Positions 47,996-57,578 of a stretch of 64,000 nucleotides of DNA are shown here, in pieces. Numbering within the stretch: the first letter of the stretch is position 1; every line of letters starts with the position of its first letter. The notes beneath the pieces are model-generated. The model was not told the origin of the DNA. It ran no database searches and worked only from the letters and a program-made list of their open reading frames with translations. The translations under genes and the position numbers were made by a program. Source of the DNA: Pantoea sp. Cy-639 (GTDB taxonomy: Bacteria; Pseudomonadota; Gammaproteobacteria; Pseudomonadales; Pseudomonadaceae); the NCBI RefSeq assembly GCF_011752525.1, contig NZ_VWXI01000004.1, positions 186,001 to 250,000 of the forward strand, given 5' to 3'.

Positions 47996-48789
47996 GTTGT
48001 ACCGTCGGTTTCCGGGCTGCCGGAAACGGCGTTCGGCACACACGACTTCTCAGTGGTCGGTGCCAAGGTGCGCAAAGGGTGGCGGGCCACCCCCGTGTCC
48101 AGCGACGTTCGGCACCAGCCGGTTGCCCAGCCTGCCGTTGTCGCGACGACGCGTCCTGTTTTGCGGTGCCAAAAGACCTGTCGAGTTTTTCGAAGGTTAT
48201 CCGAATCGATCGAGCGGGCCTGGTGCACTCAATCAGGAGGAGGAATCAACCGGTCGTCCGTGGACGCCACGAGGGCGTCTGTTCAGGACCTTGTCCGCTC
48301 ATTGCCCGCTCAGTGGGGCCTTGGCCGGACGCGGTGCCACACGGTCCGAGGGCTGTGCATCTCCACCCTGCACGTATCCCTGAAAATTCGGGTGCTGCCG
48401 CGCGCTGAATCCGCAACGGGTTGCATTTTTCGCCAGCCCGGACTCCGGGCTGGCGCCATAACATATCCAAGGCAGGTATTTCCGGAGCATTCGCCCAAAT
48501 GCGCGGAAACGACGGGCGGGCAGAGGTACGGCGAAAAGAATCGGGTAAGCAGGTGAAACACCGCACTTGTCGTTTTTTTTCGGTCTTCTCTACGCAGCGC
48601 TGGTGGCGATTCCAGGCATTCATTAAACTGGCGAGCACCCCGTAGGACGGCCTCGCGTCCTCGGGAATTGCGATGGTCAGGGCCGGCGCAGAGCCTGGTA
48701 CCGCTGGCCTGCCGCTTTTGGCGGCGTTCGCGACTATAGCAGCAATGATTAAGTGCTTCAATTCCATAAAAAATTGTTATGATCCCGCC
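47996..48789 (-). promoter_or_regulatory. Long rne leader and divergent promoter region with rluC
   Basis: No gene is seen in this ~0.8 kb. In other bacteria rne has a long autoregulatory 5' UTR, and this gap would hold one. A strong 11-bp hairpin (cgccagcccgg/ccgggctggcg) at 48431-48455 is a candidate element. An AT-rich stretch at 48740-48780 lies before rluC and probably contains its promoter. Confidence 0.55.
48431..48455. other. Stable hairpin in the rne-rluC gap
   Basis: 11-bp GC stem with a 3-nt loop, without a T-run after it on either strand as read for rne, so it is more likely a leader structure than a terminator. Confidence 0.5.
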
Positions 48790-49746
48790 ATGACGACCAA
48801 TACCCCTCCGACTTCCGGCGTACAGCTGATCGAAGTCGCGCCGGAACTTGCCGGCCAGCGCATCGACAATTTCCTCATCACGGCCCTCAAGGGCGTGCCC
48901 AAGACCCTGGTCTACCGCATCCTGCGCAAGGGTGAGGTGCGGGTCAACAAGGGCCGGATCAAGCCTGAGTACAAGCTCCAGGCCGGCGATATCGTGCGGG
49001 TGCCGCCGGTGCGCCTGCCTGAGCGCGACGAGCCGGCGCCGGTGGCCCAGGGGCTGCTGCAGCGCCTGGAAGCGGCCATTGTCTACGAAGACAAGGCGCT
49101 GATCGTGATGAACAAACCGGCCGGTATCGCCGTGCATGGCGGTAGCGGCCTGAGCTTCGGGGTGATCGAGGCGCTGCGCCAGTTGCGTCCGGATGCCAAG
49201 GAGCTTGAGCTGGTGCATCGCCTGGATCGCGACACCTCCGGCCTGCTGATGATCGCCAAGAAGCGCAGCATGCTGCGCCACCTGCATGCCGCGCTGCGCG
49301 GCGATGGCGTCGACAAGCGCTACATGGCGCTGGTGCGCGGCCACTGGCCGACCTCGAAGAAACAGGTCAATGCGCCGCTGCAGAAGAGCAACCTGCGTTC
49401 GGGCGAGCGTATGGTCGAAGTGAACGAAGAGGGCAAGGACGCGCTGACGATGTTCCGTGTGCTGCGCCGTTTCGGCGAGTTCGCCACCATCGTCGAGGCG
49501 CGACCGATCACCGGGCGCACTCACCAGATTCGTGTGCACACCCTGCACGCCGGGCACATGATCGCCGGCGACAGCAAGTACGGTGACGAAGACTTCAGTC
49601 GCGAGATTCGCGAGCTGGGCGGCAAGCGCTTGTTCCTGCATGCCTATCAGCTCACCGTGCCGTTGCCCGATGGTGGCGAGCTCAAGCTCGAGGCGCCGGT
49701 GGATGAAATGTGGGCCAAGACCGTGGAGCGCCTGAGCGCGACCTGA
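48790..49746 (+). CDS. rluC: 23S rRNA pseudouridine synthase C
   Basis: A 318-residue RluA-family synthase, expected to modify U955, U2504 and U2580 of 23S rRNA. It has an N-terminal S4 domain (about 15-80), the catalytic HRLDRDTSG (Asp is the nucleophile), and '[28 protein letters not shown]'. Start is [10 protein letters not shown]; the frame is open further upstream. Divergent from rne, as in other gammaproteobacteria. Confidence 0.94.
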   Translation: MTTNTPPTSGVQLIEVAPELAGQRIDNFLITALKGVPKTLVYRILRKGEVRVNKGRIKPEYKLQAGDIVRVPPVRLPERDEPAPVAQGLLQRLEAAIVYEDKALIVMNKPAGIAVHGGSGLSFGVIEALRQLRPDAKELELVHRLDRDTSGLLMIAKKRSMLRHLHAALRGDGVDKRYMALVRGHWPTSKKQVNAPLQKSNLRSGERMVEVNEEGKDALTMFRVLRRFGEFATIVEARPITGRTHQIRVHTLHAGHMIAGDSKYGDEDFSREIRELGGKRLFLHAYQLTVPLPDGGELKLEAPVDEMWAKTVERLSAT

Positions 49747-49750
49747 GTGC

Positions 49751-50431
49751 ATGAGCAAGAACTACGAACTGCTGATCTTTGACTGGGACGGCACCCTGGC
49801 CGACTCCATTGGGCGCATCGTCGAGGCGATGGCTGAGGCGGCCATGCGCGCCGGTGAGGCGCAAAGCGACGATGGGGCGGTCAAGGGCATCATCGGCCTG
49901 GCCCTGGACGAGGCGATCGCCACGCTCTACCCGCACCTTGATGCGCGGCAGGTCGGCGTGTTCCGCCAGCACTACGCGGACGTCTACATGGCGCTCGACC
50001 AGCAGCCTTCACCGCTGTTCGACGGTGTGGTCGAATCGCTGGAAGCGTTCCGTCATGAGGGCTATCGTCTGGCCGTGGCCACTGGCAAGGCCCGGCGTGG
50101 TCTGGATCGGGTGCTCAGGGCCAATGGCTGGGAAGGCTACTTCGACATTACCCGGGCTGCCGACGAGACCCGAGGCAAGCCACATCCGCTGATGCTCGAG
50201 GAGATCCTCGCGCATTGCCGGGTCGAACCCGGGCGGGCGCTGATGGTCGGAGATTCGGCGTTCGATTTGCAGATGGCCAGCAACGCCGGCATGCATTCGG
50301 TGGCGGTCGGCTATGGTGCCATGTCTCTGCAGGCGCTGGTCGAGTTCGGTCCGCAGGTGTGCATCGAGCATTTCTCTCAGTTGCGCGAATGGCTTGCGGG
50401 CGACGCGCACTTCAATTTCCAGGGTAGGTGA
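49751..50431 (+). CDS. HAD-superfamily hydrolase (phosphoglycolate phosphatase-like)
   Basis: A 226-residue HAD phosphatase. The nucleophile motif is FDWDGTLADS, motif II Ser/Thr in VATGKARRGLD, Lys in GKPHP, and acidic motif IV VGDSAFDLQMA. A cap domain (about 18-80) fits the Gph/PGMB subgroup. It starts 4 bp after rluC and ends 2 bp before the sppA-like start, so the three form one transcription unit. Confidence 0.9.
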   Translation: MSKNYELLIFDWDGTLADSIGRIVEAMAEAAMRAGEAQSDDGAVKGIIGLALDEAIATLYPHLDARQVGVFRQHYADVYMALDQQPSPLFDGVVESLEAFRHEGYRLAVATGKARRGLDRVLRANGWEGYFDITRAADETRGKPHPLMLEEILAHCRVEPGRALMVGDSAFDLQMASNAGMHSVAVGYGAMSLQALVEFGPQVCIEHFSQLREWLAGDAHFNFQGR

Positions 50432-50433
50432 GC

Positions 50434-51420
50434 ATGGCAGACGAGTGGAAAGCACCGGAATCCGAGGTGGTCGACGAGGAGCGCAAGAGCTGGAAGCTGC
50501 TCGAGAAGACTTTGCTGGCAGGCGTGCAGGAACAGCGTCGAGCGCGGCGCTGGGGGATCTTCTTCAAGCTGCTGACCTTCGTCTACCTGTTCGGCATCCT
50601 GGCGTTGTTCACGCCGCTGATGGATGTCGACAAGGCGGCTTCGCGTGGTGCCAGTCATACCGCGCTGGTGGAAGTGCGCGGGGTGATCGCCGACCAGGAG
50701 CCGGCCAGTGCCGACAATATCGTCAAGAGTCTGCGCGAGGCGTTCAAGGATCCGAAGACCAGGGCCGTGGTCATGCGCATCAACAGTCCGGGTGGCAGTC
50801 CGGTGCAGTCGGGCTATGTCTATGACGAGATTCGCCGTCTGCGCGCCGAGTACCCGGCCATCAAGCTGTATGCGGTGATCTCTGACCTCGGGGCCTCCGG
50901 GGCGTACTACATCGCCAGCGCTGCCGACGAGATCTATGCCGACAAGGCCAGCCTGGTAGGTTCCATCGGTGTCACGGCTGCCGGCTATGGTTTCGTCGGC
51001 GCCATGGACAAGCTTGGCGTGGAGCGACGTACCTATACGGCGGGCGAACACAAGGCGTTCCTCGATCCGTTCTCGCCGCAGAAGCCTGAGGAGACCGCAT
51101 TCTGGCAAGGGGTGCTGGATACCACGCACCGCCAGTTCATTGCCATGGTCAAGCAGGGGCGGGGAGAGCGGCTCAAGGATAAGGAGCATCCCGAGCTGTT
51201 CAGTGGCCTGATCTGGTCTGGCGAGCAAGCCAAGGCGCTGGGCTTGGTGGATGGCCTGGGCAGTGTCGATTACGTGGCTCGCGATATCGTCGGCGAAAAA
51301 GAGCTGGTGGACTTCACCGTGCAGGATTCGCCGTTCGACCGCTTCTCCAAGCGGCTGGGTGCCAGTGTTGCCGAGCGTCTCGCCATGTACATGGGCTTCC
51401 AGGGGCCTGCGTTGCGCTGA
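50434..51420 (+). CDS. sppA: Signal peptide peptidase A-like S49 protease
   Basis: A 328-residue S49 serine protease of the short (single-domain) type. An N-terminal anchor segment (about 46-66) precedes the core with INSPGGSP, the catalytic Ser in SDLGASGAYYIAS, and a Lys in 'AGEHKAFLDPF'. It is membrane-bound and probably removes cleaved signal peptides. I chose ATG (MADEWKAPE) over an upstream GTG. Confidence 0.9.
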   Translation: MADEWKAPESEVVDEERKSWKLLEKTLLAGVQEQRRARRWGIFFKLLTFVYLFGILALFTPLMDVDKAASRGASHTALVEVRGVIADQEPASADNIVKSLREAFKDPKTRAVVMRINSPGGSPVQSGYVYDEIRRLRAEYPAIKLYAVISDLGASGAYYIASAADEIYADKASLVGSIGVTAAGYGFVGAMDKLGVERRTYTAGEHKAFLDPFSPQKPEETAFWQGVLDTTHRQFIAMVKQGRGERLKDKEHPELFSGLIWSGEQAKALGLVDGLGSVDYVARDIVGEKELVDFTVQDSPFDRFSKRLGASVAERLAMYMGFQGPALR

Positions 51421-51430
51421 TCGTGACAGT

Positions 51431-51485
51431 CATCGCGGGGCAAGCTCGCTCCCACGGTTCGTGGGGGAGGGCTTGCCCCGCGATG
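51431..51485. repeat. Inverted REP pair
   Basis: Two 26-bp arms, catcgcggggcaagctcgct and its near-complement, around a 3-nt loop, between convergent sppA and the Maf-like gene. It is the clearest complete two-REP hairpin in the window. Confidence 0.8.
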
Positions 51486-51489
51486 CGTT

Positions 51490-52068
51490 TCAGGGGGCCT
51501 GTACGCCTTCTTTGTGCAGCATGTCCACCAGTCGAATCAGTGGCAGTCCGATCAGGCTCGTGGCATCGCAGCCGTGGGTGCTCTGGAACAGGCTGACGCC
51601 CAGTCCTTCGGCCTTGAAGCTGCCGGCGCAATCCAGGGGCTGTTCTGCCTGCACATAGCGCTCCACGCGTTCGCGATCCAGTTCCCGCATCGTCACGGTA
51701 AATGGCACGCAATCGACCTGGCATTGACCGGTGGCGCTGTTCAGGAGTGCGAGTCCGGTCAGGAAGGTTACCTGCTGGCCGCTGCACTCCAGCAGTTGCT
51801 CGCAGGCGCGCTCGAACGTGTGTGGCTTGCCGAGGATCTGCTCGCCCAATACCGCGACCTGGTCGGAGCCGATGATCAGATGGTTGGGGTGGCTGCCGGA
51901 CAGGGCCTGGGCCTTCTGTCGGGCCAGGCGTCGGACCAGTTCGACGGCTGGTTCGTTTTCCAGGCGCCGTTCGTCTAGGTCGGGGCTTGCCCAGGTGAAG
52001 GGCAGACGCAGGCGGGCGAGCAGTTCGCGCCGGTAGGGAGAGCTGGAAGCCAGTAACAGGGGAAGCAT
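51490..52068 (-). CDS. Maf/YceF-family nucleotide pyrophosphatase
   Basis: A 192-residue house-cleaning nucleotide pyrophosphatase of the Maf family, YceF type (7-methyl-GTP preference in E. coli). Signatures: LLASSSPYRRELLARL, 'DERRLENEPA', 'LIIGSDQVAVLG', and 'DCAGSFKAEGLGVSLF'. Start is MLPLLLASSS. Divergent from yceD, 96 bp apart. Confidence 0.92.
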   Translation of the reverse strand: MLPLLLASSSPYRRELLARLRLPFTWASPDLDERRLENEPAVELVRRLARQKAQALSGSHPNHLIIGSDQVAVLGEQILGKPHTFERACEQLLECSGQQVTFLTGLALLNSATGQCQVDCVPFTVTMRELDRERVERYVQAEQPLDCAGSFKAEGLGVSLFQSTHGCDATSLIGLPLIRLVDMLHKEGVQAP

Positions 52069-52126
52069 GGTAGACTCCTGGGCAATTGACCCAAATTCTA
52101 ACATGCGAGATGCCACCTAATTTCCT

Positions 52127-52155
52127 TTGACAGGGAGGGGGTGCATCCCTAGAAT
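52127..52155 (+). promoter_or_regulatory. Strong sigma70 promoter of yceD-rpmF-plsX-fab
   Basis: TTGACA, 17 bp, TAGAAT. Transcription would start about 6-8 bp after the -10, at 52161-52163, only 2-4 nt before the yceD ATG at 52165. The mRNA is therefore predicted to be leaderless or nearly so. Confidence 0.85.
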
Positions 52156-52164
52156 GCTGCGCCT

Positions 52165-52692
52165 ATGTTGAATGACCCGATTCCACCTCACGTTGACCCG
52201 CGCAAATTGGCTGATCGTGGCGTAACCCTCGAAGGTTCGCTGCAGCTCGCTGATTTGGAAAGACTCTGCGACCCGCTTTCCGACAATGTCGGTACGGTGC
52301 AGGCGAAGTTCGATTTTGAACGAGATGAACAGCACGTCGTGGTTATCCACAGTGAGCTGGACGTCGAGGTCAAGATGGTTTGCCAGCGTTGTCTTGAGCT
52401 GGTCACCCTGCCGATCCACAGCGAATGTACATACGCCGTGGTGAAGGAGGGTGCGAACACCCAGTCGTTGCCGAAAGGCTATGACGTGCTGGAACTGGGC
52501 GAAGATCCTTTGGATCTGCAGGCGCTGGTCGAGGAGGAGCTGTTGCTCGCCTTGCCGATCGTGCCTGCTCATCATCCGGAAGAATGCCAGCAGCCGGCGG
52601 GCGCCGATGAGCCCGAACCGAGCAAGGACGAGGTATCGCGGTCCAACCCGTTCAGTGTATTGGCGCAGTTAAAGCGTGACCCAAACGTTTAG
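52165..52692 (+). CDS. yceD: YceD/DUF177 large-subunit rRNA accumulation protein
   Basis: A 175-residue YceD protein, required for normal 23S rRNA levels in several bacteria. It has VKMVCQRCLELVTLPI, EDPLDLQALVEEELLLALPIVP and the C-terminal 'NPFSVLAQLK' block. The start is consistent with the Pseudomonas family N-terminus (MLNDPIPPHVDP) and lies just past the promoter. It precedes rpmF, the standard pairing. Confidence 0.94.
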   Translation: MLNDPIPPHVDPRKLADRGVTLEGSLQLADLERLCDPLSDNVGTVQAKFDFERDEQHVVVIHSELDVEVKMVCQRCLELVTLPIHSECTYAVVKEGANTQSLPKGYDVLELGEDPLDLQALVEEELLLALPIVPAHHPEECQQPAGADEPEPSKDEVSRSNPFSVLAQLKRDPNV

Positions 52693-52705
52693 GAGTTAAT
52701 CAATT

Positions 52706-52888
52706 ATGGCTGTTCAGCAGAACAAAAAATCCCGCTCTGCCCGTGACATGCGCCGTTCGCACGACGCCCTGTCGGCCGAGGCCCTGTCGGTAGAGAAAAC
52801 CACCGGTGAAGTACACCTGCGTCACCACGTATCGCCAGAAGGCGTATACCGTGGTCGCAAAGTGATCGACAAGGGCGCCGACGAGTAA
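52706..52888 (+). CDS. rpmF: 50S ribosomal protein L32
   Basis: A 60-residue L32 with the [22 protein letters not shown]-terminus and '[17 protein letters not shown]'. Zinc-binding Cys pairs are absent, as in many gammaproteobacteria. It follows yceD by 13 bp, and plsX starts 3 bp after its stop. Confidence 0.97.
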   Translation: MAVQQNKKSRSARDMRRSHDALSAEALSVEKTTGEVHLRHHVSPEGVYRGRKVIDKGADE

Positions 52889-52891
52889 TCC

Positions 52892-53902
52892 TTGTCCGCT
52901 CAGATCATCGCGATCGACGCAATGGGCGGGGACTTCGGTCCCCGCAGCATTGTCCAGGCTAGCATTGCCTGCCTTTCGGCTACTCCCTCGCTGCACCTGA
53001 CCCTCGTCGGTCAACCCTCCCTCCTCGAAGATCTTGTCAGTGGCCTGTCGGCTGCGGATCGCGCGCGCCTGCAGATTGTTGCGGCCAGTGAGGTGATCGG
53101 CATGGACGAGCGGCCCTCGCAGGTGTTGCGCGGCAAGCCCGACTCGTCGATGCGCATCGCCCTCGAACTGGTCCGTGATGGCAAGGCCCAGGCCTGCGTG
53201 AGCGCGGGCAATACTGGCGCGCTCATGGCGCTGTCGCGTTTCGTGCTCAAGACCCTGCCTGGCATCGACCGGCCGGCGATGGTCGCGGCGATCCCGACCC
53301 AGGCAGGCTACTGCCAGTTGCTCGATCTGGGGGCCAATGTCGATTGTAGTGCCGAGAACCTCTTCCAGTTCGCCGTGATGGGTTCGGTGGCCGCGCAGGC
53401 CCTGGGCGTCCATCGACCACGGGTGGCGCTGCTCAACATCGGTACCGAGGACATCAAGGGCAACCAGCAGGTCAAGCTGGCCGCCAGTCTTCTGCAGAAT
53501 GCCCGCGGGCTGAACTACATCGGCTTCGTCGAAGGTGACGGGCTGTACCGTGGCGAGGCGGACGTGGTGGTCTGCGATGGCTTCGTCGGCAATATCCTGC
53601 TCAAATCCAGCGAGGGGCTGGCGACCATGATCGGTGCGCGCATCGAGGCGTTGTTCCGGGGTGGCCTGCTCGCGCGTACCGCCGGGGCCTTGGCCATGCC
53701 GCTGCTCAAGCGCCTGCAGGCCGACCTGGCGCCGGCGCGACATAATGGCGCAAGCTTCCTGGGGTTGCAGGGCATCGTCATCAAGAGCCATGGTTCGGCG
53801 GGTGTACAGGGTTTCCAGAGTGCGATCCAGCGGGCGCTGATCGAGATCCAGGAGAACCTGCCGCAGCGCCTGCATGGCCGCCTCGAGGACTTATTGCTTT
53901 AG
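52892..53902 (+). CDS. plsX: Phosphate acyltransferase PlsX
   Basis: A 336-residue acyl-ACP:phosphate acyltransferase making acyl-phosphate for phospholipid synthesis. Blocks: [12 protein letters not shown] at the N-terminus, '[10 protein letters not shown]', '[10 protein letters not shown]', and '[11 protein letters not shown]'. The only start consistent with the family N-terminus is TTG ([12 protein letters not shown]); its RBS region overlaps the rpmF stop. Unlike many bacteria, no fabH follows; fabD is next. Confidence 0.94.
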   Translation: MSAQIIAIDAMGGDFGPRSIVQASIACLSATPSLHLTLVGQPSLLEDLVSGLSAADRARLQIVAASEVIGMDERPSQVLRGKPDSSMRIALELVRDGKAQACVSAGNTGALMALSRFVLKTLPGIDRPAMVAAIPTQAGYCQLLDLGANVDCSAENLFQFAVMGSVAAQALGVHRPRVALLNIGTEDIKGNQQVKLAASLLQNARGLNYIGFVEGDGLYRGEADVVVCDGFVGNILLKSSEGLATMIGARIEALFRGGLLARTAGALAMPLLKRLQADLAPARHNGASFLGLQGIVIKSHGSAGVQGFQSAIQRALIEIQENLPQRLHGRLEDLLL

Positions 53903-54029
53903 GCAGAATCGGCTTGAGATGGTTAAATGTGACCGCTTGGTCTTCGTTCACATCCAAGTCTTCAGTTTCCGCGTTCAGCCTCGGGCTCGACGCACACTTT
54001 CCGACGACAAGATCATAAGGGCTTGTTCA

Positions 54030-54968
54030 ATGTCTGCATCCCTCGCATTCGTCTTTCCCGGTCAAGGTTCCCAGTCGCTGGGCATGCTCGCCGAGCTCGG
54101 CGCTGAAAAGCCGGTAATCGTCGAGACCTTCAAGGAAGCCTCCGAGGCTCTGGGCTACGACCTGTGGAAGCTGGTCCAGGAAGGTCCGGAAGATCAACTC
54201 AACCAGACCGACAAGACTCAACCGGCCATTCTTACCGCCTCCATCGCCTTGTGGCGCCTGTGGCTGGAAGAGGGTGGCGCGAAACCGGCCTTCGTCGCCG
54301 GCCATAGCCTGGGCGAGTACAGCGCGCTGGTCGCCGCTGGCAGCCTGTCGCTCAAGGACGCCGTGCGTCTGGTAGAGCGTCGTGGTCAGCTGATGCAGGA
54401 GGCCGTGCCGGCCGGTCACGGCGCCATGGCCGCGATCCTCGGCCTGGACGACGCTGTCGTGGTCGAGCTCTGTGCCAAGGCAGCCGAAGACGAAGTGGTC
54501 AGTGCGGTGAACTTCAACTCGCCAGGCCAGGTCGTGATCGCCGGTAACAAGGCCGCGGTGGATCGTGCCATCGAACTGTGCAAAGAGGCCGGCGCCAAGC
54601 GCGCCCTGCCGCTGGCGGTCAGCGTGCCGTCGCACTGTGCGCTGATGAAGCCGGCCGCCGAGCGCTTCGCCGAAGCTGTCAACGCCATCGAATGGAAAGC
54701 GCCGCAGATCCCGGTGGTGCAGAACGTCACCGCCGCCATCGCCGCCGACCTCGATGCCCTCAAGCAGGACCTGCTGGCACAGCTGTACCAGCCGGTACGC
54801 TGGGTCGAATGCGTGCAGGCCCTGGCGGCGCGCGGCGCGGTCAACCTGGTCGAGTGCGGCCCGGGCAAGGTCCTGGCGGGCCTGAACAAGCGTTGCGCCG
54901 ATGGCGTCACCACCTACAACCTCAACACCCCAGACGCCGTCGCTGCCACCCGCGCGGCGCTGGCCTGA
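54030..54968 (+). CDS. fabD: Malonyl-CoA:ACP transacylase
   Basis: A 312-residue FabD with FPGQGSQSLGM, the catalytic Ser in GHSLGEYSA and 'VSVPSHCALM' carrying the active-site His. It loads malonyl groups on ACP. Start is MSASLAFVFPG; 127 bp separate it from plsX, and this gap may hold an internal promoter. Confidence 0.96.
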   Translation: MSASLAFVFPGQGSQSLGMLAELGAEKPVIVETFKEASEALGYDLWKLVQEGPEDQLNQTDKTQPAILTASIALWRLWLEEGGAKPAFVAGHSLGEYSALVAAGSLSLKDAVRLVERRGQLMQEAVPAGHGAMAAILGLDDAVVVELCAKAAEDEVVSAVNFNSPGQVVIAGNKAAVDRAIELCKEAGAKRALPLAVSVPSHCALMKPAAERFAEAVNAIEWKAPQIPVVQNVTAAIAADLDALKQDLLAQLYQPVRWVECVQALAARGAVNLVECGPGKVLAGLNKRCADGVTTYNLNTPDAVAATRAALA

Positions 54969-54984
54969 ATTCGGAGAAGCTTGC

Positions 54985-55725
54985 ATGAGCCTGCAAGGTA
55001 AAGTCGCACTGGTCACCGGCGCCAGCCGTGGTATCGGCCAGGCCATCGCCCTCGAGCTGGGCCGTCAGGGCGCCATCGTCATCGGTACCGCCACCTCGGC
55101 CCCGGGCGCCGAGCGTATCGCCGCCACCCTGAAAGAGCACGGCATCAATGGCACCGGCATGGAACTGAACGTGACCAGCGCCGAGTCCGTCGAGCAGGTG
55201 CTGGGCGCCATCGCCGAGCAGTTTGGCGCGCCGGCCATCCTGGTCAACAACGCCGGCATCACCCGCGACAACCTGATGCTGCGGATGAAAGACGACGAGT
55301 GGTTCGATGTGATCGATACCAACCTCAACAGCCTGTACCGTCTGTCCAAGGGTGTGCTGCGTGGCATGACCAAGGCACGCTGGGGTCGTATCATCAGCAT
55401 CGGTTCGGTGGTGGGTGCCATGGGCAACGCCGGCCAGGCCAACTATGCTGCCGCCAAGGCTGGCCTCGAAGGCTTCAGCCGCGCCCTGGCGCGTGAAGTC
55501 GGCTCGCGTGGCATCACCGTCAACTCGGTGACCCCAGGCTTCATCGATACCGACATGACCCGCGAGCTGCCTGAAGCGCAGCGCGAGGCCTTGCAGAAGG
55601 AAATTCCGCTGGGCCGTCTGGGCCAGGCCGACGAAATCGCGAAGGTGGTTTCCTTCCTGGCTTCCGACGGCGCAGCCTATGTCACTGGCGCAACCGTGCC
55701 GGTGAACGGCGGAATGTACATGTAA
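54985..55725 (+). CDS. fabG: 3-oxoacyl-ACP reductase
   Basis: A 246-residue SDR. TGASRGIG binds NADPH, NNAGITRD follows, catalytic Ser is in SIGSVVGAMGN, and YAAAKAG holds Tyr and Lys. The C-terminus GATVPVNGGMYM is standard for FabG. It catalyses the first reduction of the elongation cycle. Start follows GGAGAAG. Confidence 0.97.
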   Translation: MSLQGKVALVTGASRGIGQAIALELGRQGAIVIGTATSAPGAERIAATLKEHGINGTGMELNVTSAESVEQVLGAIAEQFGAPAILVNNAGITRDNLMLRMKDDEWFDVIDTNLNSLYRLSKGVLRGMTKARWGRIISIGSVVGAMGNAGQANYAAAKAGLEGFSRALAREVGSRGITVNSVTPGFIDTDMTRELPEAQREALQKEIPLGRLGQADEIAKVVSFLASDGAAYVTGATVPVNGGMYM

Positions 55726-55929
55726 AAACCGCAATGCAATGTGACGGATCGCTTCAAAAAAGAGTCATACTCGGAGCCTAAAATCCGTTATAAAGCTGCA
55801 ACCAGATTCCGGACGGCGGGCCGGGTGGCCTTGGGAAAGGCGCGTTACGCTTGAAAAGCAGGCGTCTTTCTATAAACTTGTCCACCGGCCAGCTGCCTGA
55901 CATATGTCCATTAGGAGTGAAAACTAGGT

Positions 55930-56166
55930 ATGAGCACCATCGAAGAACGCGTCAAGAAAATCGTCGCCGAGCAACTGGGCGTCAAGGAAGAGGAAGTCAA
56001 GAACGAATCTTCCTTCGTTGAAGACCTGGGTGCCGACTCGCTTGACACCGTTGAGCTGGTGATGGCTCTGGAAGAGGAATTCGAGACCGAAATCCCTGAC
56101 GAAGAAGCCGAGAAGATCACTACCGTTCAAGCTGCCATCGACTACGTCAACGCCCACCAGGCCTAA
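55930..56166 (+). CDS. acpP: Acyl carrier protein
   Basis: A 78-residue, highly acidic ACP. The phosphopantetheine site is Ser37 in [10 protein letters not shown]. It is preceded by a 204-bp gap after fabG, long enough for its own promoter, and by TTAGGAG. It carries the growing chain for all neighbouring Fab enzymes. Confidence 0.98.
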   Translation: MSTIEERVKKIVAEQLGVKEEEVKNESSFVEDLGADSLDTVELVMALEEEFETEIPDEEAEKITTVQAAIDYVNAHQA

Positions 56167-56193
56167 GACGTTTCAGTCGACGCTACTTGTCGG

Positions 56194-56232
56194 GAAAAAC
56201 CGCACTGCCTTTACCGGCGTGCGGTTTTTTCT
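56194..56232 (+). terminator. Terminator/attenuator between acpP and fabF
   Basis: aaaaaccgca/tgcggtttttt with a T-run, 28 bp after acpP. It should keep acpP mRNA more abundant than the downstream genes, with some read-through. Confidence 0.88.
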
Positions 56233-56333
56233 TTGCGAGCTCTGCAATTGAGCACCGGAGTCTGTTGCCAGGCCATTGGCTTGGGCCAGTGATCTGGCAA
56301 GAGACTCTGTAATTTGGAAATGAGGAGAGTACT

Positions 56334-57578
56334 GTGTCGCGTAGACGCGTCGTGGTCACTGGTATGGGTATGCTGTCGCCACTGGGTACCGATGTACCGA
56401 GCACCTGGCAGGGCATTCTGGCTGGCCGCAGTGGCATCGGTCCGATCGAACATACGGATCTGTCTGCCTACTCCACCCGTTTTGGCGGCTCGGTGAAAGG
56501 CTTCGAAGTCGAGCAGTACCTGTCGGCCAAAGAGGCCCGCAAGCTCGACCTGTTCATCCAGTACGGCCTGGCGGCCGGTTTCCAGGCGGTGCGCAACGCC
56601 GGCCTGGAAGTCACCGATGCCAACCGCGAGCGCATCGGCGTGGCCATGGGCTCGGGCATCGGCGGCCTGACCAACATCGAAGAGACCAGCCGCACCCTGC
56701 ATGAGCAGGGGCCGCGCCGCATTTCTCCGTTCTTCGTGCCGGGTTCGATCATCAACATGATTTCCGGCTTCCTGTCGATCCACCTGGGTCTGCAGGGACC
56801 GAACTATGCGATCGCCACCGCCTGCACCACCGGCACCCACTGCATCGGCATGGCCGCGCGCAACATCGCGTACGGCGAAGCCGACGTAATGATCGCCGGT
56901 GGTGCCGAAATGGCCGCCTGCGGTCTGGGCATGGGCGGCTTCGGCGCCTCCCGGGCATTGTCGACCCGCAACGACGAGCCGGCCCGTGCCAGCCGTCCGT
57001 GGGACAAGGGCCGCGACGGCTTCGTGCTGTCCGATGGTGCCGGTGCGCTGGTGCTCGAGGAGCTCGAGCATGCCAAGGCACGCGGTGCGACCATTTATGC
57101 CGAGCTGGTCGGTTTCGGCATGAGCGGCGATGCCTACCACATGACCTCGCCACCCGACTCCGGTGAAGGCGCGGCCCGTTGCATGGCCAATGCCCTGCGC
57201 GACGCTGGCATCCAGCCGCAGGAAGTCAGCTACATCAACGCCCATGGCACTTCCACGCCTGCTGGCGATATCGCTGAAGTCGCGGCGATCAAGCGCGTGT
57301 TCGGCGAGCACGCCTACAAGCTGGCGGTCAGCTCGACCAAGTCGATGACTGGCCACCTGCTGGGCGCCGCCGGCGCGGTCGAGGCGATCTTCAGCGTGCT
57401 GGCCATCAACAGCCAGATGGCGCCACCGACCATCAACCTGGACGAGCCCGATGAAGGCTGCGATCTGGACTTCGTGCCGCACCAGGCACGCAGCATGCCG
57501 ATCGACGTGGTCTTGTCCAACTCGTTCGGTTTCGGTGGCACCAACGGTTCGCTGGTATTCCGTCGGTTCGTCGACTGA
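56334..57578 (+). CDS. fabF: 3-oxoacyl-ACP synthase II
   Basis: A 414-residue KAS II. The catalytic triad is Cys164 in [10 protein letters not shown], a His in [11 protein letters not shown] and a His in [15 protein letters not shown] start after GAGGAG. It elongates chains and makes cis-vaccenate. It overlaps pabC by 1 bp (TGATG). Confidence 0.97.
   Translation: MSRRRVVVTGMGMLSPLGTDVPSTWQGILAGRSGIGPIEHTDLSAYSTRFGGSVKGFEVEQYLSAKEARKLDLFIQYGLAAGFQAVRNAGLEVTDANRERIGVAMGSGIGGLTNIEETSRTLHEQGPRRISPFFVPGSIINMISGFLSIHLGLQGPNYAIATACTTGTHCIGMAARNIAYGEADVMIAGGAEMAACGLGMGGFGASRALSTRNDEPARASRPWDKGRDGFVLSDGAGALVLEELEHAKARGATIYAELVGFGMSGDAYHMTSPPDSGEGAARCMANALRDAGIQPQEVSYINAHGTSTPAGDIAEVAAIKRVFGEHAYKLAVSSTKSMTGHLLGAAGAVEAIFSVLAINSQMAPPTINLDEPDEGCDLDFVPHQARSMPIDVVLSNSFGFGGTNGSLVFRRFVD

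Noticed and set aside
45014..48556. An 1180-codon open frame antisense to rne
   Set aside because: It is created by the GC-rich, repetitive rne coding sequence on the other strand. The protein has no coherent domains, and rne on the - strand has full family conservation.
48673..48789. An upstream extension of RluC from an earlier Met
   Set aside because: The extra 39 residues run through AT-rich promoter-like sequence and are not part of the S4 domain; the Met at 48790 matches family length.
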